A DNA stretch of 34,622 bases from CAZHJK01 sp964533275 (GTDB lineage: Bacteria; Bacillota; Clostridia; Eubacteriales; Garciellaceae). Shown here piece after piece: positions 22,128 to 31,243 of this stretch (its first letter is position 1; every line of letters starts with the position of its first letter). The stretch spans positions 1 to 34,622 of the forward strand of contig CAZHJK010000026.1 of the NCBI GenBank assembly GCA_964533275.1. The letters are read 5' to 3'. The position numbers and the translations under genes were made by a program. Below the pieces are notes generated by a model. It did not search any database. It saw only the letters and a program-made list of their open reading frames with translations, and had not been told where the DNA came from.

Positions 22128-23284
22128 TATTTTTTGCTCCTAACCTTCCTGTACAGTTCAAAACTATTTCTTAGTAAAGCATTTTTTTCAATATAGCGAT
22201 TATATATATAATTATTTCTATATTGTTTTTTTCTTATCTTTTTTTCTTCATCTGACTCCAGGATCAAATTATTATCTGGCTCAACCGGATTGTAGATAAT
22301 TTGCTTTTCTTCTATAATTGAATCTATTACATCAATTATTATTTTCGAAGAAGATCCAATGTTGCTAAAGTTACTGTCACAATATTTTTTGCTGTCAGTG
22401 GAGTATTTTTCATAGTCTAACAACACCTTATTCACTGTATCTACTAAATTGTATTTTTGGGTTTTTACTGTGAATGGATGTACTGAGCAAGCATACCTGC
22501 TAGGTTTAACATCAGGTATTAACCAATCAGTTACTGCTACTGCTGGTTTACCCATCAATGTTGCTTCCATCATAGTACTCGATTCATCTGATACTAATAT
22601 GTCACATAAAGCTATTGCATCAATAATACTAACAGCAGGATCTATTATATTAACACCTTTGATTGTTTTATGTGCATTTGCCATTTCCTTAATGTTTCTT
22701 ACAATATCTGGAAACTCTTTTGGGTTTAGTGGCACATGTTTTATGATGATGTTTACATTTAGAGTTAACATTGCTTGCACAAAATCATCTTGTTTACCAT
22801 CATTTTCCCAGGATGGAGCATATAAGACAGTTGGCTTACTATCATCAATTTCTAGTTTGTTTTTAAGAGATTTACTTCTCTTTTCAAAGTCCTCTGCTGC
22901 CATAATATCAGCTTTAGGCCATCCAGCTTCAAAAACTCCGTACTTTGTTCTAGAGTAATCATACATAGAACTTTTTTTCCAATTATCAATCCATTGCTTA
23001 CCTGGTAAAAAACCTACATCATATAAATTCCAAGGTTCGTATTTCCAAAGATTAGGCCATTTTTCATAACTTTGAATAGCATCATGAAGCATAATAACTG
23101 AAAACTTAGAGTTGTGCGGGAAGTTAACGTGTTGACAATAAACTCCAATTTCGCATTTTTCAAACTGATTATCGGATAATTTTGTTTTATAGCCTCTTTC
23201 ATTAGCTTCTTGGCGTATGGGTTCAATATTTTGCAGCTCTGATTTGTGCTTATATATAAATGTTATTTCTTTCTTAATATTCAT
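22127..23284 (-). CDS. CDP-glycerol glycerophosphotransferase-like transferase
   Basis: The 385-residue soluble, GT-B-like protein has the layout of the TagB/TagF C-terminal transferase region. It shows VIMLHDAIQSYEKWPNLW (His in the acceptor-side motif), PTVLYAPSWENDGKQDD, NIIIKHVPLNPKEFP, and ILVSDESSTMMEATLMGKPA (donor-side Ser-Ser-x-x-x-E motif). It overlaps rmlD by 4 nt (ATGA) after GGAGGG and touches wzx at its end. A basic C-terminal tail (EEKKIRKKQYRNNY...) could contact the membrane. It may transfer glycerol phosphate or another phospho-alcohol such as phosphocholine to the repeat unit. It is the only intact member of this family here. Confidence 0.65.
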   Translation of the reverse strand: MNIKKEITFIYKHKSELQNIEPIRQEANERGYKTKLSDNQFEKCEIGVYCQHVNFPHNSKFSVIMLHDAIQSYEKWPNLWKYEPWNLYDVGFLPGKQWIDNWKKSSMYDYSRTKYGVFEAGWPKADIMAAEDFEKRSKSLKNKLEIDDSKPTVLYAPSWENDGKQDDFVQAMLTLNVNIIIKHVPLNPKEFPDIVRNIKEMANAHKTIKGVNIIDPAVSIIDAIALCDILVSDESSTMMEATLMGKPAVAVTDWLIPDVKPSRYACSVHPFTVKTQKYNLVDTVNKVLLDYEKYSTDSKKYCDSNFSNIGSSSKIIIDVIDSIIEEKQIIYNPVEPDNNLILESDEEKKIRKKQYRNNYIYNRYIEKNALLRNSFELYRKVRSKK

Positions 23285-24141
23285 TTTGTCCCTCCATTAA
23301 CTCGATTAACTGGAACATTCCTAGAAATATAATCTTCTAATGAACATCTCCAATTATCCATTTTGTAAAATTCAGCATTACTTATAAGCCTCGAATTCTT
23401 GGGTCTCTTAGCTTTCGTAGGATAATCCTCTGTCTTTATAGGATTTACTTTAACATCCATACCTGCTTGCTTGAATATCTCACATGCAAACTCATACCAA
23501 CTGCAGTATCCTTCATTAGTGGCATGATAGACTCCATAGTTATCCGTTTCAATCATTTTTACTAATAATTTAGATAGATCATAAGTATATGTAGGAGAGC
23601 CAACTTGGTCTGCCACTACAGAAATTTCATCTCTTTCTTTTCCTAATCTAAGCATAGTCTTAACAAAATTATTACCGTTACTTCCAAACACCCATGAAAT
23701 TCTAACTATAAAATATTTATCTATAAGCTCCTGAACTTCTAATTCGCCTTCATGTTTGGTTTTCCCATAGTAATTAATAGGGTTTGGCGTATCTGTTACT
23801 ACAAAAGGCTTGTACCCTTCACCATCAAACACATAATCTGTACTTATATAAATCATTTTTGCATCTATTTCCTTACAGGCCTCTGCAATATACCTTGTTC
23901 CTAAGGCATTTACCGCATAACATAATTCTCTTTCATCCTCTGCTCTATCCACTGCTGTATATGCAGCACAATGTACGATGACATCAGGGCTATAATCTCT
24001 TATGACCCTTTTAACATAATCTACATTAGTAATATCCAAAGTGTCTCTATCTGTACCTAAATACTCAATTTCTTTTTCTTCTAGTCTTTTAGCAACATCA
24101 TACCCTAGCTGTCCATTTGCACCTGTTACTAGTACTTTCAT
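23281..24141 (-). CDS. rmlD: dTDP-4-dehydrorhamnose reductase
   Basis: The last step to dTDP-L-rhamnose, using NAD(P)H. The 286-residue short-chain reductase has the Rossmann motif VTGANGQLGYDVAKRL and the catalytic Tyr-x3-Lys in NPINYYGKTKHEGE. The STDYVFDG motif and the family's HATNEGYCSWYEFA region are also present. Length is normal. The start overlaps the rmlB stop (TAATG) and the end overlaps the next gene by 4 nt, so it is embedded in the operon. Confidence 0.95.
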   Translation of the reverse strand: MKVLVTGANGQLGYDVAKRLEEKEIEYLGTDRDTLDITNVDYVKRVIRDYSPDVIVHCAAYTAVDRAEDERELCYAVNALGTRYIAEACKEIDAKMIYISTDYVFDGEGYKPFVVTDTPNPINYYGKTKHEGELEVQELIDKYFIVRISWVFGSNGNNFVKTMLRLGKERDEISVVADQVGSPTYTYDLSKLLVKMIETDNYGVYHATNEGYCSWYEFACEIFKQAGMDVKVNPIKTEDYPTKAKRPKNSRLISNAEFYKMDNWRCSLEDYISRNVPVNRVNGGTK

Positions 24142-25172
24142 TAGTTATCACCTTGCCTATCTCCATACATCTTTTCATAATAATCTTTATAATTACCTGA
24201 TATAATGTTTTCCCACCAGTCACGATTATCAAGATACCATTTGATTGTCATTTTAATACCTTCATCAAATAGTGTAGTTGGCTCCCATCCTAATTCTCTT
24301 CTAGTCTTTGAAGGATCAATAGCATAACGCATATCATGTCCAGCTCTGTCTTTTACAAAAGTAATTAAAGATTCAGGCTTGCCTAACTCTTTTAAAATAG
24401 TTTTTACTACCTCTAAATTTGTTTTTTCGTTATGCCCACCTATGTTATAAACTTCGCCATCTTTCCCTTTATGAAGTATCAAGTCTATAGCTGTACAATG
24501 ATCTTCAACATAAAGCCAATCTCTAACATTTTCACCTTTGCCATAAACAGGTAAGGATTCATCATTAAGTGCTCTTGCTATTATAAGTGGTGTTAATTTC
24601 TCCGGGAAGTGATACGGCCCATAGTTATTAGAACATCTTGAAATGGTTATAGGCAATTTAAAGGTTCTGTGATATGCCTGTACTAACAGATCAGCAGATG
24701 CTTTTGATGCTGAGTATGGCGAAGATGTATGAATTGGAGTCTCTTCAGTAAAGAATAAATCGGGTCTATCTAGTGGTAAATCTCCATACACTTCATCTGT
24801 AGAAACTTGGTGAAATCTCTTTACCCCATACTTTCTAGAAGCATCCATCAAAACTTGTGTACCTAAGATATTTGTTTTTAAGAAAATACCTGGATCTTCA
24901 ATTGATCTATCTACATGTGACTCTGCAGCAAAATTAACTATAAAGTCAAATTTTTCTTCTTCAAATAGCTTGTCTATTAAATCTCTATCCGTAATATCAC
25001 CTTTTACAAATCTAAAGTTATGGTTTTCCATTACTGGCTCTAGTGTTGATAAATTTCCTGCATAAGTTAATGCATCTAAACAAACTATTCTATATGTTGG
25101 ATGCTCTTTAAGCATATGAAAAACAAAGTTACTTCCTATAAATCCAGCTCCACCTGTCACTAATACATTCAT
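24141..25172 (-). CDS. rmlB: dTDP-glucose 4,6-dehydratase
   Basis: The second enzyme of dTDP-L-rhamnose synthesis, converting dTDP-glucose to the 4-keto-6-deoxy sugar. Extended SDR of 343 residues with VTGGAGFIGSNFVFHML, FAAESHVDRSI, QVSTDEVYGDL and the catalytic SPYSASKASADLL. The C-terminal signature RAGHDMRYAIDPSKTRRELG is also present. It starts at ATG 25172 after GAGGGGG, 20 nt beyond rmlC, and is coupled to rmlD. Confidence 0.96.
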   Translation of the reverse strand: MNVLVTGGAGFIGSNFVFHMLKEHPTYRIVCLDALTYAGNLSTLEPVMENHNFRFVKGDITDRDLIDKLFEEEKFDFIVNFAAESHVDRSIEDPGIFLKTNILGTQVLMDASRKYGVKRFHQVSTDEVYGDLPLDRPDLFFTEETPIHTSSPYSASKASADLLVQAYHRTFKLPITISRCSNNYGPYHFPEKLTPLIIARALNDESLPVYGKGENVRDWLYVEDHCTAIDLILHKGKDGEVYNIGGHNEKTNLEVVKTILKELGKPESLITFVKDRAGHDMRYAIDPSKTRRELGWEPTTLFDEGIKMTIKWYLDNRDWWENIISGNYKDYYEKMYGDRQGDN

Positions 25173-25192
25173 TCCTTTTCCCCCTCTTCATA

Positions 25193-25744
25193 TTAGTATT
25201 TAAAGTTTGCCTCACTTTCAGATAGCATCGGCGCATTTAAATCTTTATCTGATAAGATAGGGTTTTCTATACCCCAGTCTAAATTTATCTCAGGATCATC
25301 AAATCTTATACTTCTATCATTTTCTGGAGAATAATACTCATCTACTTTATATTGAACTTCTACATTATCAGTTAATGTTATAAATCCATGGGCAAACCCC
25401 TTAGGAACTAATAACTGTTTTTTATTTTCTTCGGATAACTCAACAGCTACCCATTTCTTATATGTATGAGATCCTTCTCTAATATCTACAGCTACATCTA
25501 ATATTTTTCCTTTTGTGCATCTAACAATCTTTGTCTGAGCCCTAGGATTAAGCTGAAAATGAAGTCCCCTTAATGTCCCTTTCTGTGCTGAAAAAGAGTG
25601 GTTGTCTTGAGTAAAATCAATATCTATCCCTAGCTCCTTAAACTTTTCTTTGGAATATGTTTCAGTAAACCATCCCCTATGATCACCAAAGACTTTTGGC
25701 TCTATAATAAGTACATCTTCTATAGCTGTTTTAATTATATTCAT
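25193..25744 (-). CDS. rmlC: dTDP-4-dehydrorhamnose 3,5-epimerase
   Basis: A cupin-fold epimerase of 183 residues, the normal length. It shows DHRGWFTETYSKEKF, the catalytic-region TLRGLHFQLNPRAQTKIVRC (His in RGLHFQ), VAVDIREGSHTYKKW, and VPKGFAHGFITLTD. It acts between RmlB and RmlD. It lies 17 nt after rmlA, in the order rmlA-C-B-D. Confidence 0.96.
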   Translation of the reverse strand: MNIIKTAIEDVLIIEPKVFGDHRGWFTETYSKEKFKELGIDIDFTQDNHSFSAQKGTLRGLHFQLNPRAQTKIVRCTKGKILDVAVDIREGSHTYKKWVAVELSEENKKQLLVPKGFAHGFITLTDNVEVQYKVDEYYSPENDRSIRFDDPEINLDWGIENPILSDKDLNAPMLSESEANFKY

Positions 25745-25761
25745 TTATTCTAACCTCATTT

Positions 25762-26658
25762 CTAATACTGAATTTTACCTTCAGCAACTTTCTTTAAATG
25801 CTCTCCATATGGTGATTTTCCATATTTTTCTGCAGATTTTAAAAGAGTCACTCTATCTATCCATTCATTATGGTATGCTATTTCTTCAAGAGCTGAAATT
25901 TTAATGCTTTGTCTCTTTTCAATCATTTGAACAAACTCTGCAGCTTCTACTAAACTATCCATAGTTCCCGTATCTAGCCAAGCGAATCCTCTACCTAAAA
26001 GCTTTACATTTAAAGTTTCATCTTCTAAGTACATTCTATTTAAGTCAGTAATCTCTAGCTCGCCTCTATGTGATGGTTTTACTTTTTTTGCAAAATCGAC
26101 AACTCTGTTATCATAGAAGTAAAGCCCTGTTATGCAATAGTTTGATTTAGGATTTTTAGGTTTTTCCTCAACTGAAATAACTTTACCTTTATCATCAAAC
26201 TCAACAATCCCAAATCTTTCGGGATCATGTACATAACAACCAAATATTGTAGCTTTTCCATTCTTTGCATTTTCAGCGGCTTCTTTAAGTATAGGGGTAA
26301 ATCCATTTCCGTAGTAAATGTTATCCCCTAATATCATAGCTACATTATCGTCTCCAATAAAATCTTCACCAATAATAAATGCTTGCGCTAATCCATCTGG
26401 TGATGGTTGTTCAGCGTATTCAAGATTAATACCAAACTGGCTGCCATCACCTAATAGCTTTTCAAAGTTAGGCAAGTCCTGTGGCGTTGAAATGATAAGG
26501 ATATCCTTGATTCCAGCCAACATAAGCACTGATAGTGGGTAATAAATCATTGGTTTATCATAGACAGGTAATAGCTGTTTACTCGTTACCATCGTAAGTG
26601 GATATAATCTTGTACCTGAACCCCCTGCTAAAATTATACCTTTATTTATATTATTCAT
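25762..26658 (-). CDS. rmlA: Glucose-1-phosphate thymidylyltransferase
   Basis: Makes dTDP-glucose from dTTP and glucose-1-phosphate, the entry step to dTDP-rhamnose. The 298-residue product has GIILAGGSGTRLYPLTMVTS, KQLLPVYDKPMIYYPL, AMILGDNIYYGNG and VEEKPKNPKSNYCITGLYFY. The start is the ATG at 26658, preceded by GAGGTG at a 6-nt gap; the in-frame ATG at 26673 lies within the wzy end. It begins 4 nt after the wzy stop. Confidence 0.95.
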   Translation of the reverse strand: MNNINKGIILAGGSGTRLYPLTMVTSKQLLPVYDKPMIYYPLSVLMLAGIKDILIISTPQDLPNFEKLLGDGSQFGINLEYAEQPSPDGLAQAFIIGEDFIGDDNVAMILGDNIYYGNGFTPILKEAAENAKNGKATIFGCYVHDPERFGIVEFDDKGKVISVEEKPKNPKSNYCITGLYFYDNRVVDFAKKVKPSHRGELEITDLNRMYLEDETLNVKLLGRGFAWLDTGTMDSLVEAAEFVQMIEKRQSIKISALEEIAYHNEWIDRVTLLKSAEKYGKSPYGEHLKKVAEGKIQY

Positions 26659-26662
26659 TATT

Positions 26663-28036
26663 TCACCTCTCATTTTTAATCACATCCATATAAACTGTCG
26701 CCATAATTATCGATAAACCTTGATAAGCAGTCAAAGTGTAATGATAGAATAAACTAGATAATATAATCCCACCAATTGTAGCTAATATTATTAAATCTGG
26801 ATCTTTTTTCCATGTATTGTTGTAATATAAGTAAATGTTAAATAATAAATATATATATAATAAAAGTCCGAATATTCCCGTATTAAATAAATATGAAATA
26901 TATGTACTCTCAGGATCATAAGGAGCTTTTGATGTCCGATTTAACTTATCACTGAGAAATGGATCATGAACATATGCATAACTTGCAGTGCCAAAGCCTG
27001 TTCCAGTAATTGTTTTAATCCCGCTATAGAATGCCGCATGAGGTACATACAAATGGTATAACATTCGAATATTGGAGTTTTCACTACTGACATATACTGT
27101 TGAAACACGATTTGAAAACCCTTCAACATTTCGTTTTAAACTTTCTGATAAATTATTATTTCTTTCTGGAATTAAAACTAATAATACAACTAATGATATT
27201 ACTAATAGCGCATTGATTAATTTCTTATAATTAATATTGAATTTATATATGCTAATTTTTTTATAGTGCAAAACTATAAGAATAACACTACTAACTAATC
27301 CAGTAGTACTTTGACTAAATACTAAAGCTATTATAGATAATGCTAGATAAATGTATTTTTTTTTCATCAAAGAGTATAGACAAAGTATCGGGACAATTCC
27401 GCCCAAATGTGCAGGATCATAGTTAAAACCCGGTGTCCTTATGCCACCAGAATTGACTATAGTGATATATTGTCTATTTGAAGGTAATGTCTTTATATAC
27501 TCTTTGAAAATTTGATTATTTAAAGAATATCCTCTTGTATAAAACACCACGCCTTCTATACACGCCCATAATACATTAAGAACACACCCAAAAATAAATC
27601 CTTTAAAAAATGATTCGATTATTATAAGTCTATGTTTCGAACTTGATATAAGTATCAATACAATCATAAATGATACAATTTTAGGGATATATGATAAGGT
27701 AGCATTAAACCATTCTTGCTTTCCAGTAAAAAATAATAAACCAAAAAACGAAGATAATAAGGCAATAAAAAACCATATGAGCAAGGTTTTTGTTTTTCTA
27801 CCTATCTTTATTCGAATCGAATTTTTAATAAACATCAATCCAATAATCATTATAAAAACAAAGTAAACCAAAGTAAAAACCGAAATAAGTCTTCCTCCAA
27901 ACGGTATGGTTACAATTGGCATGGTTACAAATGTTCCCAAAAAAAAGCTAACCCATTTAATACTATTAAACATCAAATCATTACATGTAGTTTTTTCTGA
28001 ACTTAGTCCTTTTTTTTTACTCAAAGCCTTCACCAA
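26663..28036 (-). CDS. wzy: Wzy-type O-antigen/capsule polymerase
   Basis: A 457-residue integral membrane protein with about 11-12 predicted helices and a large extracytoplasmic loop (about residues 290-385, rich in charged and aromatic residues). It carries an O-antigen-ligase-like pattern (GIRTPGFNYDPAHLGGIVPI; TGTGFGTASYAY; PESTYISYLFNTGIFGLLLY). It would polymerise the flipped repeat units. It overlaps the upstream GT2 gene by 20 nt, and four bases separate its stop from rmlA. As usual for Wzy, the assignment rests on topology, loop motifs and context. Confidence 0.85.
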   Translation of the reverse strand: MVKALSKKKGLSSEKTTCNDLMFNSIKWVSFFLGTFVTMPIVTIPFGGRLISVFTLVYFVFIMIIGLMFIKNSIRIKIGRKTKTLLIWFFIALLSSFFGLLFFTGKQEWFNATLSYIPKIVSFMIVLILISSSKHRLIIIESFFKGFIFGCVLNVLWACIEGVVFYTRGYSLNNQIFKEYIKTLPSNRQYITIVNSGGIRTPGFNYDPAHLGGIVPILCLYSLMKKKYIYLALSIIALVFSQSTTGLVSSVILIVLHYKKISIYKFNINYKKLINALLVISLVVLLVLIPERNNNLSESLKRNVEGFSNRVSTVYVSSENSNIRMLYHLYVPHAAFYSGIKTITGTGFGTASYAYVHDPFLSDKLNRTSKAPYDPESTYISYLFNTGIFGLLLYIYLLFNIYLYYNNTWKKDPDLIILATIGGIILSSLFYHYTLTAYQGLSIIMATVYMDVIKNER

Positions 28037-28883
28037 ATTCCCTCAATAATTTAATAGTCTCTAAAATCCCATGTTTTTTTTCGCTATTGAATAATTTATA
28101 TAAGGTATATTTTATTTTGTTATATCTAATTTCACTTCTTAGTTGATTTATAAATTTTAAATTATATTTTTTAGAGTAATACCTGGCTGATTCTAACCTT
28201 CTTTTTAAAGCGTCTTCGTTACAACCAACAGTTTGACCTTCTAAATGAATTATTTTTTTTGATTTGAAGTAATCTATTTTACCACCAAGATTTTTAACTC
28301 TTTTAATAAGATCTGGTTCCTCATAGTACATAAAAATCTTCTCATCAAACATTCCTGCTTTATAGAAATCAAGTTTCCTGATAAAAATATTGGCCCCTGA
28401 AATGTACATGTTATAGTTAAGGAAAATATTATACTTATTTAGAAACCTAATAATCTGTCCTGAAAGAAAATCATGTTTATCAATAAAATAATATGACATA
28501 TTCCATTCTAAATCTTTGTTTACCAATTTGACTCCAAATAAAGTCAATTTCGGATTTTCCGCAAAAGTATTTATAGCAAATTTGAATATAGGTTCTATTA
28601 AAATAGTATCAGGATTTAAAAAGAGAAGAAATTCTCCTTTCGCTATATTTGCACCGACATTATTTGCTTCACCAAATCCTCTATTTTCATTTTTTAAAAT
28701 AATTACATTATTATAATTTGAATTTACATAATCATATACTTTATTATCAGGACTATTATCAACAACTATTACTTCTAGTCTCTTACCGATGTCATTAAAC
28801 TTATAAATGGAATCTATGCACTCTACTAATACTTCTAAATTTTTATAAGAAACAATGATAATTGAAAAATCTATTTTACTCAT
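28017..28883 (-). CDS. GT2-family glycosyltransferase (rhamnosyltransferase-like)
   Basis: The 288-residue protein has a GT-A fold. It shows SIIIVSYKNLEVLVECIDSI, the nucleotide-sugar contacts IVVDNSPDN and NENRGFGEANNVGANIA, and the LLFLNPDTIL (DxD-like) motif. YYEEPDLIKRVKNLG is the usual acceptor/catalytic stretch of this group. Relatives are often rhamnosyltransferases, and the rml genes follow in the same operon, so rhamnose is a plausible donor sugar. The ATG is at 28883. The end overlaps wzy. Confidence 0.85.
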   Translation of the reverse strand: MSKIDFSIIIVSYKNLEVLVECIDSIYKFNDIGKRLEVIVVDNSPDNKVYDYVNSNYNNVIILKNENRGFGEANNVGANIAKGEFLLFLNPDTILIEPIFKFAINTFAENPKLTLFGVKLVNKDLEWNMSYYFIDKHDFLSGQIIRFLNKYNIFLNYNMYISGANIFIRKLDFYKAGMFDEKIFMYYEEPDLIKRVKNLGGKIDYFKSKKIIHLEGQTVGCNEDALKRRLESARYYSKKYNLKFINQLRSEIRYNKIKYTLYKLFNSEKKHGILETIKLLREFGEGFE

Positions 28884-28904
28884 GTTTAATACACCCTTTA
28901 TAAC

Positions 28905-30113
28905 TCAATATTTTACAAAGCATTCATAGAGCTCTAAATACTCATTAAATTTCAGATTTTTATTATATTTTTCTATAACCCTGTTTCGACAGTTCTCAAT
29001 TCTGAAATTAGTTCGGTTTTCCTCAATTTTCTGAATACCTCTCAAAATTTCTTGAGTGGATTTATTGTAAATTACTATTCCGGTTTCTTCGGTAACACTT
29101 TCTGGACTTCCACCTGTCTGAAATGTTATTACCGGTGTACCACAAGCTAATGCTTCTAGGTTAGTTGTGGGAAAATTATCCTCAAGTGTAGGATTAACAA
29201 AAACATCCGCACTAGAATAGATATCTACTAATTCTTCAACATTGTTGGTTTTCGTAATACCAAAAACACTTCCGGGAATTTCTTCAAACTGTTTCTCATT
29301 GAGTCCAACTATAACAATTACTTCATCATTAGTTACTTTATCAGCTAATTCAATAAAATATTTCAATCCTTTCCTGCGTTCCCATACACTTGCTACACCT
29401 AATATAATAAACTTATCCGTCAAATTATGTTTCTTTCTAAAACAACTTTTTATAGGCCTAAAAGTATTTAAATCTATCCCATTATTAATAACCTTTACTG
29501 GATATTCTTTAAGATATGACTGTTTTACTAAATCAGCTAACCATTGTGATGGTGTCACAATGGTTAGCTTGTGAACACCTGTAAATACTTCTTTTTTTCT
29601 TGTATAATTTCTTTTAGAATTGTCTAATATTATACTTCTAGGATATTCTTTTTTTTCACGACAGTTATAGCATCCCTCCTTCCACTTATCACAGCCAACA
29701 TAGTCAAAATACGCACAATGCCCTGTAAAACTCCAACAATCATGCAGAGTCCATACAACAGGTTTGTTTGCTTCTTTAAGATAATCGAATAAAATCTCAA
29801 TGTCAATATAATACCCATGAATATTGTGCAAGTGAATTATGTTCGGATCTAACTCTTTTACCTTATCTATAAATTTTATAGTAGCTTGCTTAGAACCAAA
29901 TCCATGCATATCAAATACTCTTGTCTTTGCCACATGAGCGTAATTGTCTAATTTAGTACCAATTCTAATCGCATTATCACAGTTCTTTGGCAGATCTCTT
30001 CCATATGCGATATAACTCTCATGTCCTTGATCTATTAGAATATTATGAATATCAGTAGTAATACGTCCAGTGCTACCTATTCCACAAACGGAGTTTATCT
30101 GTAATACTTTCAT
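28905..30113 (-). CDS. GT4-family glycosyltransferase
   Basis: The start is the ATG at 30113 after GGGGGAAA; a TTG at 30128 lies inside the preceding gene. The 402-residue GT-B protein has MKVLQINSVCGIGSTGRITT and HLHNIHGYYIDIEIL. A Cys-rich stretch CYNCREKKEYPRS follows CDKWKEGC. The donor-binding domain shows GVASVWERRKGLKYFIELAD and the retaining-type EDNFPTTNLEALACGTPVIT. It resembles WcaC-like transferases of colanic-acid and capsule loci. The four closely placed Cys could bind a metal. Sugar specificity is not readable. Confidence 0.85.
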   Translation of the reverse strand: MKVLQINSVCGIGSTGRITTDIHNILIDQGHESYIAYGRDLPKNCDNAIRIGTKLDNYAHVAKTRVFDMHGFGSKQATIKFIDKVKELDPNIIHLHNIHGYYIDIEILFDYLKEANKPVVWTLHDCWSFTGHCAYFDYVGCDKWKEGCYNCREKKEYPRSIILDNSKRNYTRKKEVFTGVHKLTIVTPSQWLADLVKQSYLKEYPVKVINNGIDLNTFRPIKSCFRKKHNLTDKFIILGVASVWERRKGLKYFIELADKVTNDEVIVIVGLNEKQFEEIPGSVFGITKTNNVEELVDIYSSADVFVNPTLEDNFPTTNLEALACGTPVITFQTGGSPESVTEETGIVIYNKSTQEILRGIQKIEENRTNFRIENCRNRVIEKYNKNLKFNEYLELYECFVKY

Positions 30114-30115
30114 AT

Positions 30116-31240
30116 CTATTTCCCCCAAACAACTCTATTTACATAATCTGTATAAGACAAAATGATTCTAAGAACTTTATCAGACACATTTGGCATGCTA
30201 TAATCTGCGACCAACCTTAATGTATTTTTCTTTTGTGTCTCTAGTACTTCTAGCCCCTGAAGAATTCTTTCTTTTTTAAGTCCTACCATCATCACAGATG
30301 ATTCTTCCATTGCTTCTGGTCTTTCATGTGCTTGTCTTATATTTAGTGCTCTAAAACCTAGAATAGAGGATTCTTCACTTATAGTCCCACTGTCACTAAG
30401 TACAGCTCTTGCATGCTTTTGAAGCTTTACATAATCATTAAAGCCTAATGGTTTCATAGTCTTAACTAATGGTTTAAATTCAATACCTTTAGCTTTTATC
30501 ATATTTCTAGTTCTTGGATGCGTACTCACGATTAATGGTATCTGATACTTTTCTGCAATAGTATTTATGCTTTCTACTAGATCCATGAAGTTCTGCTCAG
30601 AACTGATATTCTCTTCCCTATGCGCTGATACAACAAAGTATTTCTCTTCTTCAAGCTCCAGTCTCTTCAATATATCTGAATTCTCAATATCTTCTTTTCT
30701 TGAATTAAGAACCTCGAACATAGGGCTACCTGTTTTAATAACTCTATCTGCAGGAAGACCTTCTCTTAAAAGATACTCTCTAGCAATATCACTATAGGTT
30801 AAGTTGATGTCTGCAGTATGATCCACAATTTTTCTGTTTGTTTCTTCAGGCACTCTCTGATCAAAGCATCTATTCCCAGCTTCCATATGGAATATAGGAA
30901 TATGTCTTCTATTTGCAGCTATTGCACATAAGCAGCTATTTGTATCTCCGAGCACTAGAAACGCATCAGGTTTTGCTTCTTCAAGAATTGGATCAATCTT
31001 CACTAGAATATTCCCGATTGTTTCAACCGCTGTTCCTGTTGCAGCATTTAAGAAATAATCAGGTTTCTTTAGATTAAAATCATTGAAGAATACTTCGTTT
31101 AGTTCATAATCATAATTTTGACCTGTATGAACTAGAACATGTTTAATAGATTTGGATTCATCTAATTTATTAATAACAGCTGACAGCCTGATAATCTCTG
31201 GTCTTGTACCAACTACTGTCATCACTTTTAATTTCTTCAT
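30116..31240 (-). CDS. capG: UDP-GlcNAc 2-epimerase family enzyme, probably the UDP-L-FucNAc-forming CapG/FnlC
   Basis: The 374-residue enzyme belongs to the WecB family. It has MTVVGTRPEIIRLSAVINKL, HTGQNYDYELNEVFFND, VLGDTNSCLCA, HMEAGNRCFDQRVPEETNRK and SDSGTISEESSILGF. On its own this family would be called UDP-GlcNAc 2-epimerase. Here it follows CapE and CapF directly, 3 nt after capF with a GGAGG site, so the last epimerisation to UDP-N-acetyl-L-fucosamine is the better call. The GT4 gene follows 2 nt after its stop. Confidence 0.88.
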   Translation of the reverse strand: MKKLKVMTVVGTRPEIIRLSAVINKLDESKSIKHVLVHTGQNYDYELNEVFFNDFNLKKPDYFLNAATGTAVETIGNILVKIDPILEEAKPDAFLVLGDTNSCLCAIAANRRHIPIFHMEAGNRCFDQRVPEETNRKIVDHTADINLTYSDIAREYLLREGLPADRVIKTGSPMFEVLNSRKEDIENSDILKRLELEEEKYFVVSAHREENISSEQNFMDLVESINTIAEKYQIPLIVSTHPRTRNMIKAKGIEFKPLVKTMKPLGFNDYVKLQKHARAVLSDSGTISEESSILGFRALNIRQAHERPEAMEESSVMMVGLKKERILQGLEVLETQKKNTLRLVADYSMPNVSDKVLRIILSYTDYVNRVVWGK

Positions 31241-31243
31241 CAG

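Noticed and set aside
22449..22958. Long antisense open frame (169 codons) opposite the glycerophosphotransferase-like gene
   Set aside because: No ribosome binding site or recognisable protein. It is fully inside a well-supported gene on the other strand.
30116..31240. Plain wecB (UDP-ManNAc synthesis) reading of the epimerase
   Set aside because: It is third in a tight capE-capF-epimerase series, the standard UDP-L-FucNAc gene set, and no UDP-ManNAc dehydrogenase is next to it.
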